Positions 46,321-56,590 of a stretch of DNA of 64,000 bases are shown piece after piece. Position 1 is the stretch's first letter. Each line of letters begins with the position of its first letter. A program made the position numbers and the translations under genes. Source of the DNA: Symbiotaphrina buchneri (lineage: Eukaryota > Ascomycota > Symbiotaphrinales > Symbiotaphrinaceae); assembly GCA_001599915.1 (NCBI GenBank), contig BCIG01000029.1:4654-68653 (forward strand), written 5' to 3'. A model generated the notes under the pieces. That model worked only from the letters and a program-made list of their open reading frames with translations, did not search any database and was not told the origin of the DNA.

Positions 46321-48027
46321 CGTGTTCTCTGGTCCAACCTGACGCAAGCCGGATTGATGATGTGCGGGGTGAGTGTAAAAGAGAAATAGCTGATAATTAG
46401 TAACGGAGAGGCTTGGCACCCTAACGGAAAAACATTTGACCTGTGTCGCTGTCACACACCTGTACTCCGTACTCAGTTCCTAGTCAAGGATTTCACCCTA
46501 TTACTTCGTACATCCAGAATTTTACACCGATTAAATGTAAAATATAAGCTACGTTCCTTATTATAGTGGCTCTCTCTTCCTGGGGTAAAAGAACCCTTCA
46601 AGAAGTGACTGGAAGTTACCGTCGGGGGTTTCGGCTGTGTTGGCGAAGGCCGATGCTTTTGGGAGAGGGAGCGAGATTTTTGCGGGGTCTTCTCACACAG
46701 CCCTCTTTTCCCTGCCCGTCACGTCCGATCGGCCGCGCCTAGCTCCTTGGAAACATTTGCTACACTATCCAGACTGTGCATCCCAATGATTTGAATGTAC
46801 TATAAAATAGTAGCTATAGCACAAGCAAGGTAATATGCCATCTATATCATATATGACGTCGTTGTCATGTGAATAAAAGAGGAGAACACAATCTGATCCC
46901 AAGCCTTCAAGACGGAGCCCTACGCACGCTGGAGTCAGAAGCACCGGACAGGAAGTCTTGATCATCATCGACGTGCTCATGCTTCACGGCCGCTCAACGC
47001 TCCATCGGATTCTAATCAAAAAGGACTAGTGACCAACCATACCGGAAGATGAGAAAAACTTGAATCAAGCTTGTGAGCCCCTCGAATGACCCCGTGCGAT
47101 GTGGCCAGTCCCGTACGCAGAAACGTATGGTAGGTAAAGAAGGACGCAGGCGGGAAAAATAGGCAGGGGTTTGCAAGTCCTGGGTTATACTTCAAGCCCT
47201 CATGAAGAGAGGGCAGGATATGGGTTAATGCATTGATGAAAACGACGCCATAGTGATTGACCCGGCCCCACTGTAATGGAGATAGGCGAGGAAGGCCATG
47301 GTCACAGCGAGACGACATTGTAACAGAACATCGTAAGAGATGTGGCCGGACATTCGTCTAGGTTGTTAAATCCCTGCAGGACTTTTTGTGAGTGAGGAAG
47401 ATGGAAAGACGGCCATACAACTGACAAGTATATCTCTACAGATATGGGCGTAAAACAGATACCTCCGTCCAAACACGTCATAGCCATGTTCCTCGTATTA
47501 ATGCAGCATATAGAGAGGCACGGCACCATACATCCACCAGCTGACATCTCTTGTCCTCCTGCTCCACCGCGACACGGATCGTAGGTCGCTGTTACCTTCT
47601 GGAGTACTCTAGGTAACAAGACACAAGTGGGTTAGGGTGCTGTCGGAAGCAAGCCCAATGCTAGGGCTTCGAATGGCCAGTTGTGAAGGATAGCCATCTT
47701 TGCAGAAGGAAAAGACAAATATGAAGGACGGGTAGCTTGTGCGAAGAGGGTGGTGCGAGAAATCAGGACAGTGCCCCGTCTCAAATAGTGACGTTCGCCG
47801 GCCGTACTGCAACACATGTCTGAGCACTTGGTCTGCCAGGGTTAACCGGATATAGGCTGTGACGAAACCGTGCGCCCCACATGTCGGAGGTCGGGGCTTT
47901 TACAAAAGGGAACTGACGATAACATCGCCGCGGACTTTACAACTGGGATAAATTTCCCCATATTCTTGCAATATCCTCCTTATCTAGTAAATTTGTCGTT
48001 TCACCGGTTCTCAAATCTGGTATCAAG
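46321..48027. other. Long intergenic region
   Basis: About 1.7 kb without a supported gene. It contains the promoters of the Zn2Cys6 factor (minus) and the NmrA-like gene (plus). Open frames of up to 105 codons at 46765-47827 show no family features. No repeat structure was recognised. Confidence 0.5.
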
Positions 48028-48951
48028 ATGTCCGTTGACTTCGAGAATGATGTTATCCTTTTGACCTGTGCCAGCGGCAAACAGTGCTCGCACCTGATCC
48101 CACTCCTCTACGGTAAATGGAAGCACCTGCGACTCGCTGTGAACAGTGCCTCCTCAGAGGAACGTCTCAAGGCGCAGTATCCTGGTGCTACTGTTGTTCG
48201 GGCTGATATGTCGCGCATCGATGACGCTCGGCGTATCATGTCGAGAGTAACAACCGTCCTCTACATCGGCCCGTCTCTCGACAGTCGCGAAACTGAGATG
48301 GGATACACCATGATCGACGCTGCAGTTCACGAGTCTCGACGTGGAGCTTTCAAACACTTCATCTACTCCTCTGTCCTTCATCCACGGCTTCGGAAGCTGA
48401 TGAACCATGACTGCAAGCGTTACGTGGAGGAGTATCTCGTCGAATCTGGGCTCAATTATACCATCATCCAACCAAGCCATATCCTCGACCCCTTCCCGGT
48501 CGTGCAATTGCTGGAACAGGAGGACCCCGCCTTCTACGCGAACTTCGACCCAAAGACCACCTTCTCGTTCACGATCCTACAAGATCTCGCCGAGGCCTTT
48601 GCGAGGGCTATGGAGGAGAGAGAGCAGCACTACTTGGCCGAATACACAGCTTGTTCTACCGGGCCACTTTCGGACGCTGATTTAGTGGCGGTGCTGAGCA
48701 AAGAAATCGGGCGGCCGATCCGGATCGTGCAGAGGGAATACTACGAAGCGATTGGCGTCTTCGAGAAAATGCTTGGAAAAGATGAAGACGTCTCACGGTA
48801 CACCAGGGATGCAATTCACCGATTGGTACTTTATTACAACCATTATGCAATCAAGGGGAACACGAACGAGCTTGAGTGGTTGATCGGACGGAAGCCCACA
48901 ACGGTTGAAGACTATCTCCATCAGAGGGTGCTTAATTTCCGAGGGTCTTGA
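48028..48951 (+). CDS. NmrA-like NAD(P)-binding protein
   Basis: A single exon of 307 codons beginning MSVDFENDVILLTCASGKQC. The glycine loop is reduced (CASGKQCSHLIP instead of GxxGxxG), but the pattern of VVRADMSRIDDA, TTVLYIGPS, FKHFIYSSVLHPRL and SGLNYTIIQPSHILD follows the NmrA-like atypical short-chain dehydrogenase family. Members act as redox-sensing regulators that bind NADP, or as reductases. The classical catalytic tyrosine arrangement is not evident, which favours a binding or sensor role, though the YSSV segment could hold it. It lies upstream of a DHA2 transporter on the same strand. Confidence 0.85.
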   Translation: MSVDFENDVILLTCASGKQCSHLIPLLYGKWKHLRLAVNSASSEERLKAQYPGATVVRADMSRIDDARRIMSRVTTVLYIGPSLDSRETEMGYTMIDAAVHESRRGAFKHFIYSSVLHPRLRKLMNHDCKRYVEEYLVESGLNYTIIQPSHILDPFPVVQLLEQEDPAFYANFDPKTTFSFTILQDLAEAFARAMEEREQHYLAEYTACSTGPLSDADLVAVLSKEIGRPIRIVQREYYEAIGVFEKMLGKDEDVSRYTRDAIHRLVLYYNHYAIKGNTNELEWLIGRKPTTVEDYLHQRVLNFRGS

Positions 48952-49959
48952 TGGACTTTGCACGCTTAGCGGTTTCTTCTTTGTGGTGCAACTTGTACTT
49001 TGGAGTATGTCTCCGGAAACGAGATATGGGTCAATTAATCGAAGATTACCTTATTATTGCATTCAACAGAGGCAAACGGGTTGATTGTCTGGACATTTGT
49101 CCGTCTCGTAATGAGAATCAGAAGTCTAACCGAGAATAGTGATATCCATGTCCGTAATCACCGGAACTAGTATCCAGCAGAGCGTGATGGCGGATTTAAC
49201 CTTGTCTTAAACGAATAGGTGCGGCCGTTATTTGCGGTCGCCAGTGGGGATGGACGGTGCGGAGACAATAAAAGCTTCCGTATGATCGGTGCGCTTCCAG
49301 GCACCCGCCGTTTTCCAAGCCGGCACACGGAAAACCATGCGTTTGTAATTACTCCCGGTTGTCATCTGTCCAGCGACGTTCCACTACTGCAGTACTACTG
49401 AGAGATGCCAAACCACTCGGTTCACATAACCTGTCTACCTAGTAACAGATACGCTCTACTAAGGATACGAGATCGTCGCGTCATTTATCGATGTAATCGT
49501 CATTCAATTCTCCAACGCTCCTTTTCTTCGAAGCGGTTCGGTGGGATCAGGTGTTAAACGGTAGCGCCAATTGCTGATTAACCGCTTTCGGTTCGAACAT
49601 CGGCAAACGCCTAACCAGAGTGATTCTAGAGCAAGATCTGCGATGCTAATGGATTAGTTCCACATTTTAGTACCGCAAATCACGGCGAGACGGGCCAAGC
49701 ATGTGAGCTGCGGGCCCGGAGAGTAAAGATAAGGTCCGGACGGCGATGTTTGTCACGGGAGCGGAGAGTAGGTAACGTCCGACCGGTAATAATAAATAGA
49801 GGTAGTTATCTACTGCTGCGTTCATGAAAACATTATCTCAGTCATTCTGACGACCTTTCTGCTTGTATTCATTGGGTGCCTATCATTGCACAGATTCCAA
49901 GAAGCCACCAGCAGATTCATAACGTCGGGTCCGCATAACCGTACACAAGTTACACAATC
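48952..49959. other. Intergenic, 5' of second DHA2 transporter
   Basis: About 1 kb, with no gene recognised. It includes the leader of the transporter. Short frames at 49219-49401 and 49822-50121 are not convincing. Confidence 0.5.
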
Positions 49960-52058
49960 ATGGCTCCGGAAGCACATTATGTGGATGACCGAGACACAAG
50001 GAGTGCATGTGACGAATCGCATGCTTCCGAGACTACTGCCGCCGAAGTTGCACAAAGCAACCACGAAGATGCTAGAGACATGTCGACAACAGAGGCTGCC
50101 AGCGACCATGACGCCGGCCAAAGTAAAGAGGGAGGAGACATTTCTGCAGCGGCAGCCGATGAAGAAGACTACATTTCGGGAATCAGGCTCCTCCTCGTGA
50201 TTCTATCACTGTCGCTCGTGGCCTTTTTGATGCTCCTCGATGTCTCGATCGTCGCGACGGTAAACCTCCCATGTTTCCGCTATGACGATAACGTCTGTTT
50301 CGATATCGAGCTGATCACGCCCATAGGCTATCCCTAAAATCACCAGCCATTTCCACTCGCTCGACGACGTGGGTTGGTACGGTAGCGCTTATCTGCTGGC
50401 AAACAGCTCGCTCCAGCCACTCGCCGGGAAGCTGTATTCGAATTTTACCTCGAAGGTGGGTTCACTTCCCTGCGGTTCCGAGAAGGTCAATGCGTTAACA
50501 GCAGTAGCGTATATTCCTCTCCTTCTTTTTCATCTTCGAACTTGGCTCGCTACTCTGCGGCGTGGCGACGTCGTCCAAGATGCTGATTATTGCACGAGCG
50601 GTGGCTGGAATGGGGGGTGCTGGGTTGGTGAATGGTGCTTTGACGATTATCTCGGCTAGTGTACCGATACAGAAACGGCCTCGTAGGTTCCGATGATGAA
50701 CTTGAGGACCTGGCAAGACGGCTAACCATCGCACAGTTTACATGGGAGCTTTGATGGGCAGTAAGTATTGACTTCGATGGTGGCAATGTCGTCTCGCTGA
50801 CTTTTGCAGTTGGACAAATGGGTGTGGTGGCTGGACCATTGATCGGGGGTGCTTTTACAGAATACGTTTCATGGCGGTGGTGTAAGGCAGCCACTGCGAA
50901 TCTAGAATACTCAAGCTGAGAAGTTCTAGGTTTTTACATCAACCTGCCTATCGGCGCCGTGGTGGCAGTCTTCATCACACTCATCAAAATCCCTAACAAG
51001 GTCCCACCTCGACAGCTTTCCGTCTGGCAAACCATCACGACCAAGTTGGACCTCGTCGGATTCGCTCTCTTTGCGCCATCGACTATCCAACTCCTTCTGG
51101 CACTGGACTACGGCGGCAGTAAATACCCCTGGAACAGTGCGACCGTCATTGGGCTCTTCTGTGGCGCCGGCGGGACGTTCATCCTCTTCATTATATGGGA
51201 GTACTACAAAGGCGAGGAAGCGATGGTTCCTGGGTCGATGATCAAGAAGAGAATTGTCTGGTCCAGCTGCGCGGTCGTGTTTTGGTTCTTTGCAATGATG
51301 CAGCTGGTCATCTACTACCTACCCATCTATTTCCAGGCGATCAAGGGGGCATCTCCCATGATGAGTGGGGTTGATTTGCTTCCCAGCATACTCAGCCAAT
51401 TGGTCGCCACACTGATTTCGGGAGCTGGAGGTCAGTATCTCTGGTGATATGTCAGCACAGTCGACTAATTGGTTGCATTCTAGTTACGAAATTGGGTTAC
51501 TATACCCCCTGGGTCGTTGCCGGTAATATATTTGCCTCCATCGGCCATGGCCTCCTGGCCACGCTGTCTCCATCCAGCTCGACGGGCGAATGGATCGGGT
51601 ACCAAGTGATTGTTGGGTTTGGGCGTGGTCTCGGGCTGCAGATGTCCTTTGTAGCCGTGCAGAATGCGCTCCCTCCGTCGATGGTCTCCATCTCCATGTC
51701 GCTGTTGACGTTCACTCAGACGCTCGGCGGCGCGGTGATGCTGACCTTCGGCGAGGTCGCCTTCGACAACAGCCTCAAGAATCTGATTCCGCAATACGCC
51801 CCTGGTGTCAGTCCCGAAACGGTCATTGCAGCAGGCGCGACGGAACTCAGAACAGTCATCACCGATCCGACGCAGTTGGCTAATGTATTGATTGCGTATA
51901 GCAAGAGTATCGATCGCGTGTTCTATCTCGCAGTTGGCTGTTCTTGCGCCTCGTTTTTGTTTTCTTGGGGCATGGGATTCAAGGATATCCGGAAGAAGGA
52001 AAAGCCTGCGGAAGTGGAGACTGGAAAGACAGGAGAAAGTGGAGAGACTTCGATGTAA
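49960..52058 (+). CDS. DHA2-family MFS transporter with a 24-nt microexon
   Basis: Seven exons (49960-50259, 50327-50455, 50508-50682, 50737-50760, 50810-50881, 50930-51430, 51484-52058) join in frame to 591 residues. The fourth exon is only 24 bases and encodes YMGALMG. The N-terminus is a long acidic cytosolic tail (about 70 residues). Motifs: [14 protein letters not shown] in helix 1, [11 protein letters not shown], and [20 protein letters not shown], the antiporter motif C. Fourteen helices are expected. The protein resembles exporters of fungal toxins and drugs. The nearest partner is the NmrA-like gene; no synthase is near, so a general efflux or resistance role is as likely as metabolite export. 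Confidence 0.9.
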
Positions 52059-52383
52059 AGGTTTACTTTTCATATAAAGATTACTTATAGATTTACTACT
52101 GAATAAACATCACTCTACTCTTGATTGCTCGGCCGCCTGTCATTCTTCCCATGATCGGGTCCTGTGCCAACCGCCGCGGCAGACAGATCGTGTCAGGGTA
52201 TTGAGTAATGGATAATGTTAACCACGTCGTTCCGCGCCGGCGCATGGCCGACAGCGCACTGATTAGGAACGCCGACGAACCCCGCTCTGCTGACACCCCG
52301 CGTTTATATTCCTTCCAACCTCAAAATTGCGACCGAGATCAATCCTCTGTTCTGCTACCATATCCACAGAGACAGCCAAAGAA
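52059..52383. other. Intergenic
   Basis: About 325 bp between two plus-strand genes, acting as promoter of the fusion gene. No clear motif. Confidence 0.5.
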
Positions 52384-54049
52384 ATGACGCTCCTACCCGC
52401 TCGCAAGGCAGCCGCGGTGTCGATCCGCCAGGGCCAATTTTTCAAAGTAACCAACACGCACGGCAAGCAAGTCGTGGATTTCTGGGCCTTCAACCCCTCC
52501 GACAGCCACGACTACCTGTCCACCGTACACACGTGAACGATCCTGCTGAGCATTGCGCTGCGGCGGGGGAACAGCCTATACAGCACGCGGCGGAAGCCCA
52601 TCTTGACACTCGTCGAGGACACGACGCCGGGGGTGCACGACCTAATTTGGTCGGCGTGCGATCGATCCGGAGCGGTACCGCATGCAGGGGGCGCAGGGGT
52701 ACCACGACAACTGCCATGATAACATGCACGCGGCGCTGAAGCAGCATTTCCCTAGTGTGAAGATCGCAGACGACTGGGTGCCCGACCCGCTGAACCTGTT
52801 CATGAATGTGGCGGTGGACCACCGCGGTGGCCTGGATATCCGCCCGCCCGTCAGCGAGAAAAGCCAGTATGTGGTCCTGCGCGCCGAGACGGATCTGGTT
52901 ATTGTCCTCAGCTCGTGTCCTCAGGATATGGCCCCCGTCAATGCGGGCGGGCCGGCGGATTGCGAGTGTGATGTCTTCGACGACGCGGCCTGTACGCACC
53001 AGGTCGGTCGAGGGTCGGCCGGTGCCGCGCTCAGCGAGATCCCGCGGGCGATCTCCAAGCACCGGCCCAAACGCGTCAAGGTCGCGCTGTCGTTCGATTT
53101 CGACGCCGTGTCGCACTGGCTGGGCACGGGCTGCCACCCGGACAACAACATGGCCGACTACAGCTCGGGGATCTTCGCGGGGCAGGTCGGCGCGGTGCGG
53201 CTGCTGAACCTGCTCAAGAAGACCGGCGTCGCCGATAAAGTGACGTGGTTCGTCCCAGGGCATACCATCGAGACGTTCCCGGCTTCGGTGCAGAAGGTTG
53301 TCGACTCCGGCGCGGAGATCGGCCTGCATGGTTACTCCCATGAGGGCATTTATCAGATGACGCCCGCGCAGGAGCGCGACGTCCTGCTCAAATGCATCGA
53401 GGTAGCTACCAAGCTGTGCGGCGGGAAGAAGCCCCGCGGCTACCGCGCGCCCATGTACACAATCCGCGAGACGACGGTCAAGCTGCTGCGCGAGCACGGG
53501 TTTCTGTATAACTCGTCGCTGATGCACCACGACTCGCAGCCGTACTGGACGCCGGCGGATCCGCCCATCGAGAAAATCGACTTTTCCAAGGACGCCGACT
53601 CGTGGCTGCATCCTACGCCCATCACGGACCCGGCCGCCATCAACCCGCTGGCGACGGGCGAGCACCCGCTCGTCGAGATCCCCTGCGGCTGGTATAACGA
53701 GGACATGATGCCGCTGCAGTACCTGCCGCACCTGCCCAACAGCATGGGCTACGTCTCGACGCGCGTCGTCGAGCAGATGTGGAAGGACAAGTTCCTGTGG
53801 CTGTGGGAGAACGCGCCGCGCAGTGGGTTTGAGGATGCGCTTGATAGCGAGCGCGCGAATGACAGCGCCGACTTTGTCTTTCCGATCCTCATGCATCCCG
53901 ACACGAGCGGCATGGCGCATATTATTGGCATGTCGGAGCGGATTATTACGTGGTTGAAGTCTTGGGGCGATAGTGTCCAGTTCTGTAGGCATGAGGATAT
54001 TGCCTCGGAGTGGTTGGCGGCGCAGAAGGCGAAGATGGGGAAGGCGTGA
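52384..54049 (+). pseudogene. DUF1989-NodB polysaccharide-deacetylase fusion, first domain damaged
   Basis: Residues from MTLLPARKAAAVSIRQGQ to PVNAGGPADCECDVF match DUF1989, a domain linked to urea and ureide metabolism. A NodB-type deacetylase domain follows: SFDFDAVSHWL, GLHGYSHEGI with the metal-site H-x3-H, and PRGYRAPMYT. This subtype resembles the metal-dependent amidohydrolases HpPgdA and PuuE allantoinase rather than chitin deacetylases. Two lesions lie in the first domain: an in-frame TGA at 52534-52536, where CGA is expected, and a frame change at a CGATCGAT tandem doubling (52659-52666). From 52682 the frame is open to 54049 (455 codons), so an intact deacetylase could still be made from an internal ATG. 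No signal peptide is seen. Confidence 0.72.
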
Positions 54050-54232
54050 TGGATGGCGTGAGGAGAAAAGTGTGCATGAGTCTACAAGCGGCAGGATGTT
54101 GGTTTTCACTTAACTATAATGAAGTTTTGCCAAATGATCAACTTTCTACCCTAAAACCGGGAAGCTACGATGCCGAGACAAATATATATCCTCCCAGACC
54201 GTGCCTCTCCTCTTCAGATTCTATCCACGTCC

Positions 54233-56034
54233 TCAATCCAACATTAGGCTCTCATGGACGCCTAGAGATCAGCACAATTAGCATCCAATCGTCTCGAATC
54301 AAAACCCCAAAACCCAAAAAGAAAAAGGCTCGCAACTCACGTCTCAGGCCCAAATCCGTGCCAAACTGGCCCTCCTTAACCATCGCGCCACTCCTCACAC
54401 TCCCATCCGGCGCCAACGCCACGCCCTCATCGCCCACCGCCAGCGCCATCATAGGTGGGAACGGGGGCAACCTTGCTTCCTCCTCCTTCTCCAGTGCTTC
54501 ATCATCCTCACTGGTTCTGGATCCTGCAGCCGATTGGGTGCGTTCAGCCACAACAATTTTCCGCACGATGTTAATAGCCGCGACCTTGCCCATGATCATG
54601 GCGCCGCCGACGCGCTTGATGCCCAGCCAGGCGGCGACGTCGCCGACGGCGAAGTGGCAGCAGGCGTGCGGGATGGGCGCGTTGAATGTGAGGCTGGGGC
54701 GTTAGCAATGTTAGCACGATGATGTGTTCCCAATCAACCATAGGTGTGCAGGGCTGCGTGGAGCTACAGCAGGGAAAGGGAAACTGGCAGGGGGGCTCCG
54801 AGGCTCCGGAACTTACTTGGCATGCACCTTGACATAGCCCTTCTCATCCAGCGCCTCACTTCCCAAGAAGTCCGTATGCGGCGCGGGTTTGCTGGTGCAG
54901 AACACCACGCGCGCGGCGTGCAGCCTCTCCCCGTTGGCGAGCATGAGGAGCTTTGGCTGAGACTGAGACTGCGCTTGCTCTTGCTCTTGCTCGCTGGTGT
55001 TGGCGTTGGGAATAGGGACTGGTGTCGAGTGGATCACGCGCTGGCCCAGGAGGACTTCGACGCCGGTGTGCTGCAGCGCGGCGAGGGCGCGGCGTTTGAA
55101 GTCCGCCGGCAGCGGCTCGGAGGAGAGCAGGTCGGCGCGCGAGTGGATCAGCAGGATGTCTTTGTGCGGGTAGAGGTGTTTGAGCTCGGCGGCGGTTTCG
55201 ATGCCGACTGCGCCTGTGAACGGGGGGTTGGGGATCAGCCAAGCTCTCCTATCTTGAAGTTTCTTCCGTATCGCAAGGGTAGCCATGGGAAACATATTAT
55301 GTGTTGAAAGAAGAGGCGAGAGAGAGGGAACACATACCGCCCCCAACAACCACAATCCTCCCCTCCGCCTCCTCAAGCCCGGCAATATACCTCTCCGCAT
55401 CCAGCGCATACTCCGCCCTCGTATGCGCGCGCGGCACAATCGGCCACTCGCGCCGCAGCCCCGTCGCCACGACCAGGTAGTCGTACGAGAGCTGCTCCTC
55501 GGCGCTATTCAGCGGCCGCGCAGAAGCCGCTTTGTACGTCAGGATCTTGTCTGCGAAGTTCACGCTCGTGGCGGTGCCGCGCAGAACGCGCATGTTTCCA
55601 CTGTTGCTGCTGCTGCTGGTGGTGGTGAGTGCTGGGATGGTGTTGTAGGCCTTCCATGCCAGCGGGACGTACGGCCGGGATGCGTGTGCGAGGGGGGCGC
55701 CCATTGTGTGGACTATATCAGCAACAGGACATCAGTCTACGCTTCTAGTTTCTGGGTTAATGAAGTCTTGTTATCGGAGAGACATACAGAAGCCATCCCG
55801 CTCATCCAGGAGCGTGATCAACGGCTGCTCCATTGGCAGCGTCTTCACCTGCGGCATCGGCACCGGCGACGGAATCGTGCCCTTTCCACTCAAGATGCTG
55901 AGGATATTCTGGATAGTGGATAGCCCCGCATACGAGCCTCCCACTACCAGCACATGTGGCGCGCCGCCGGCGGCCGCGGACGTCGAGGCATGGCGTTTGA
56001 GAGTCATGGCCGCGAGCCGGTGCGACAATGACAT
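54233..56034 (-). CDS. AIF/FSP1-like FAD-dependent oxidoreductase
   Basis: Five exons (56034-55788, 55712-55338, 55213-54817, 54693-54341, 54261-54233) join in frame to 466 residues. The FAD-binding loop VLVVGGSYAGLST, the NAD(P) loop VVVGGGAVGIETAAEL (built across a 124-bp intron) and the C-terminal FAVGDVAAW are the three hallmarks of two-dinucleotide-binding reductases. The family includes AIF-like NADH:quinone oxidoreductases. A Q/E-rich insert (SEQEQEQAQSQSQ) lies in the middle. The final exon adds only about nine residues. The start at 56034 (MSLSHRLAAMTLKRHAS) could provide a mitochondrial targeting segment, since it is basic and lacks acids. Divergent from a Zn2Cys6 factor. Confidence 0.88.
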
Positions 56035-56590
56035 CCTAGGCTCAGGCGGCGGATCCCTCGGGGGACGATCTCGAAAGGAGGTAATGTTCGGGAAGAAGAG
56101 GACTGCTGAAGAGAATAACTCCATGCACCTGTCTCTGCCTCTGGCACCCAGCAAGCAATTCTCCTCCAGCCAGCGACACTGCGGTCCTTATCGCTGTGCC
56201 TAAACACCGAGGGCGAGATAAATGACCGCTCCCCGTGGCTGCTCCCCTGAGCCCCTAATTAGCGCCGCAGTGCCGCGGTGGGTGGTGCACAGGATCTGAT
56301 AACGAGCTCGAAGAATGGCCCTGGAGTCTCGGTAGAGCTCATTCTGAGAGAATCGCATTATCCGACGGCTTGTACGCCAGGTGCATGGCTGTTTCAACGG
56401 ATACGATACGACTCTCCTGGACGGACTATTATTTGCATACAGAAAGACCATCACACTCACCTATATGGCCAGACCTGCAAGGTAAACTACTAGCAGCCGT
56501 GGACGCACACCCTCGCTCGACCACGCCAGCCACGGACAAATAGCCAATAGTCCGCGTCGCCAGCAGCAGTGGCAGCCCGGGAGTTATCAG
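56035..56590. promoter_or_regulatory. Shared divergent promoter of oxidoreductase and Zn2Cys6 factor
   Basis: A 556-bp head-to-head intergenic region. No specific sites were recognised, but the layout often reflects regulation of the enzyme by the divergent factor. Confidence 0.5.

Noticed and set aside
49570-49620. tRNA-like GGTTCGAAC segment
   Set aside because: No acceptor stem or anticodon arm could be built around it.
52490-54109. 539-codon open frame on the minus strand
   Set aside because: It is antisense to the NodB domain, arginine/proline-rich and low in family features. It comes from the GC-rich third positions of the real gene.
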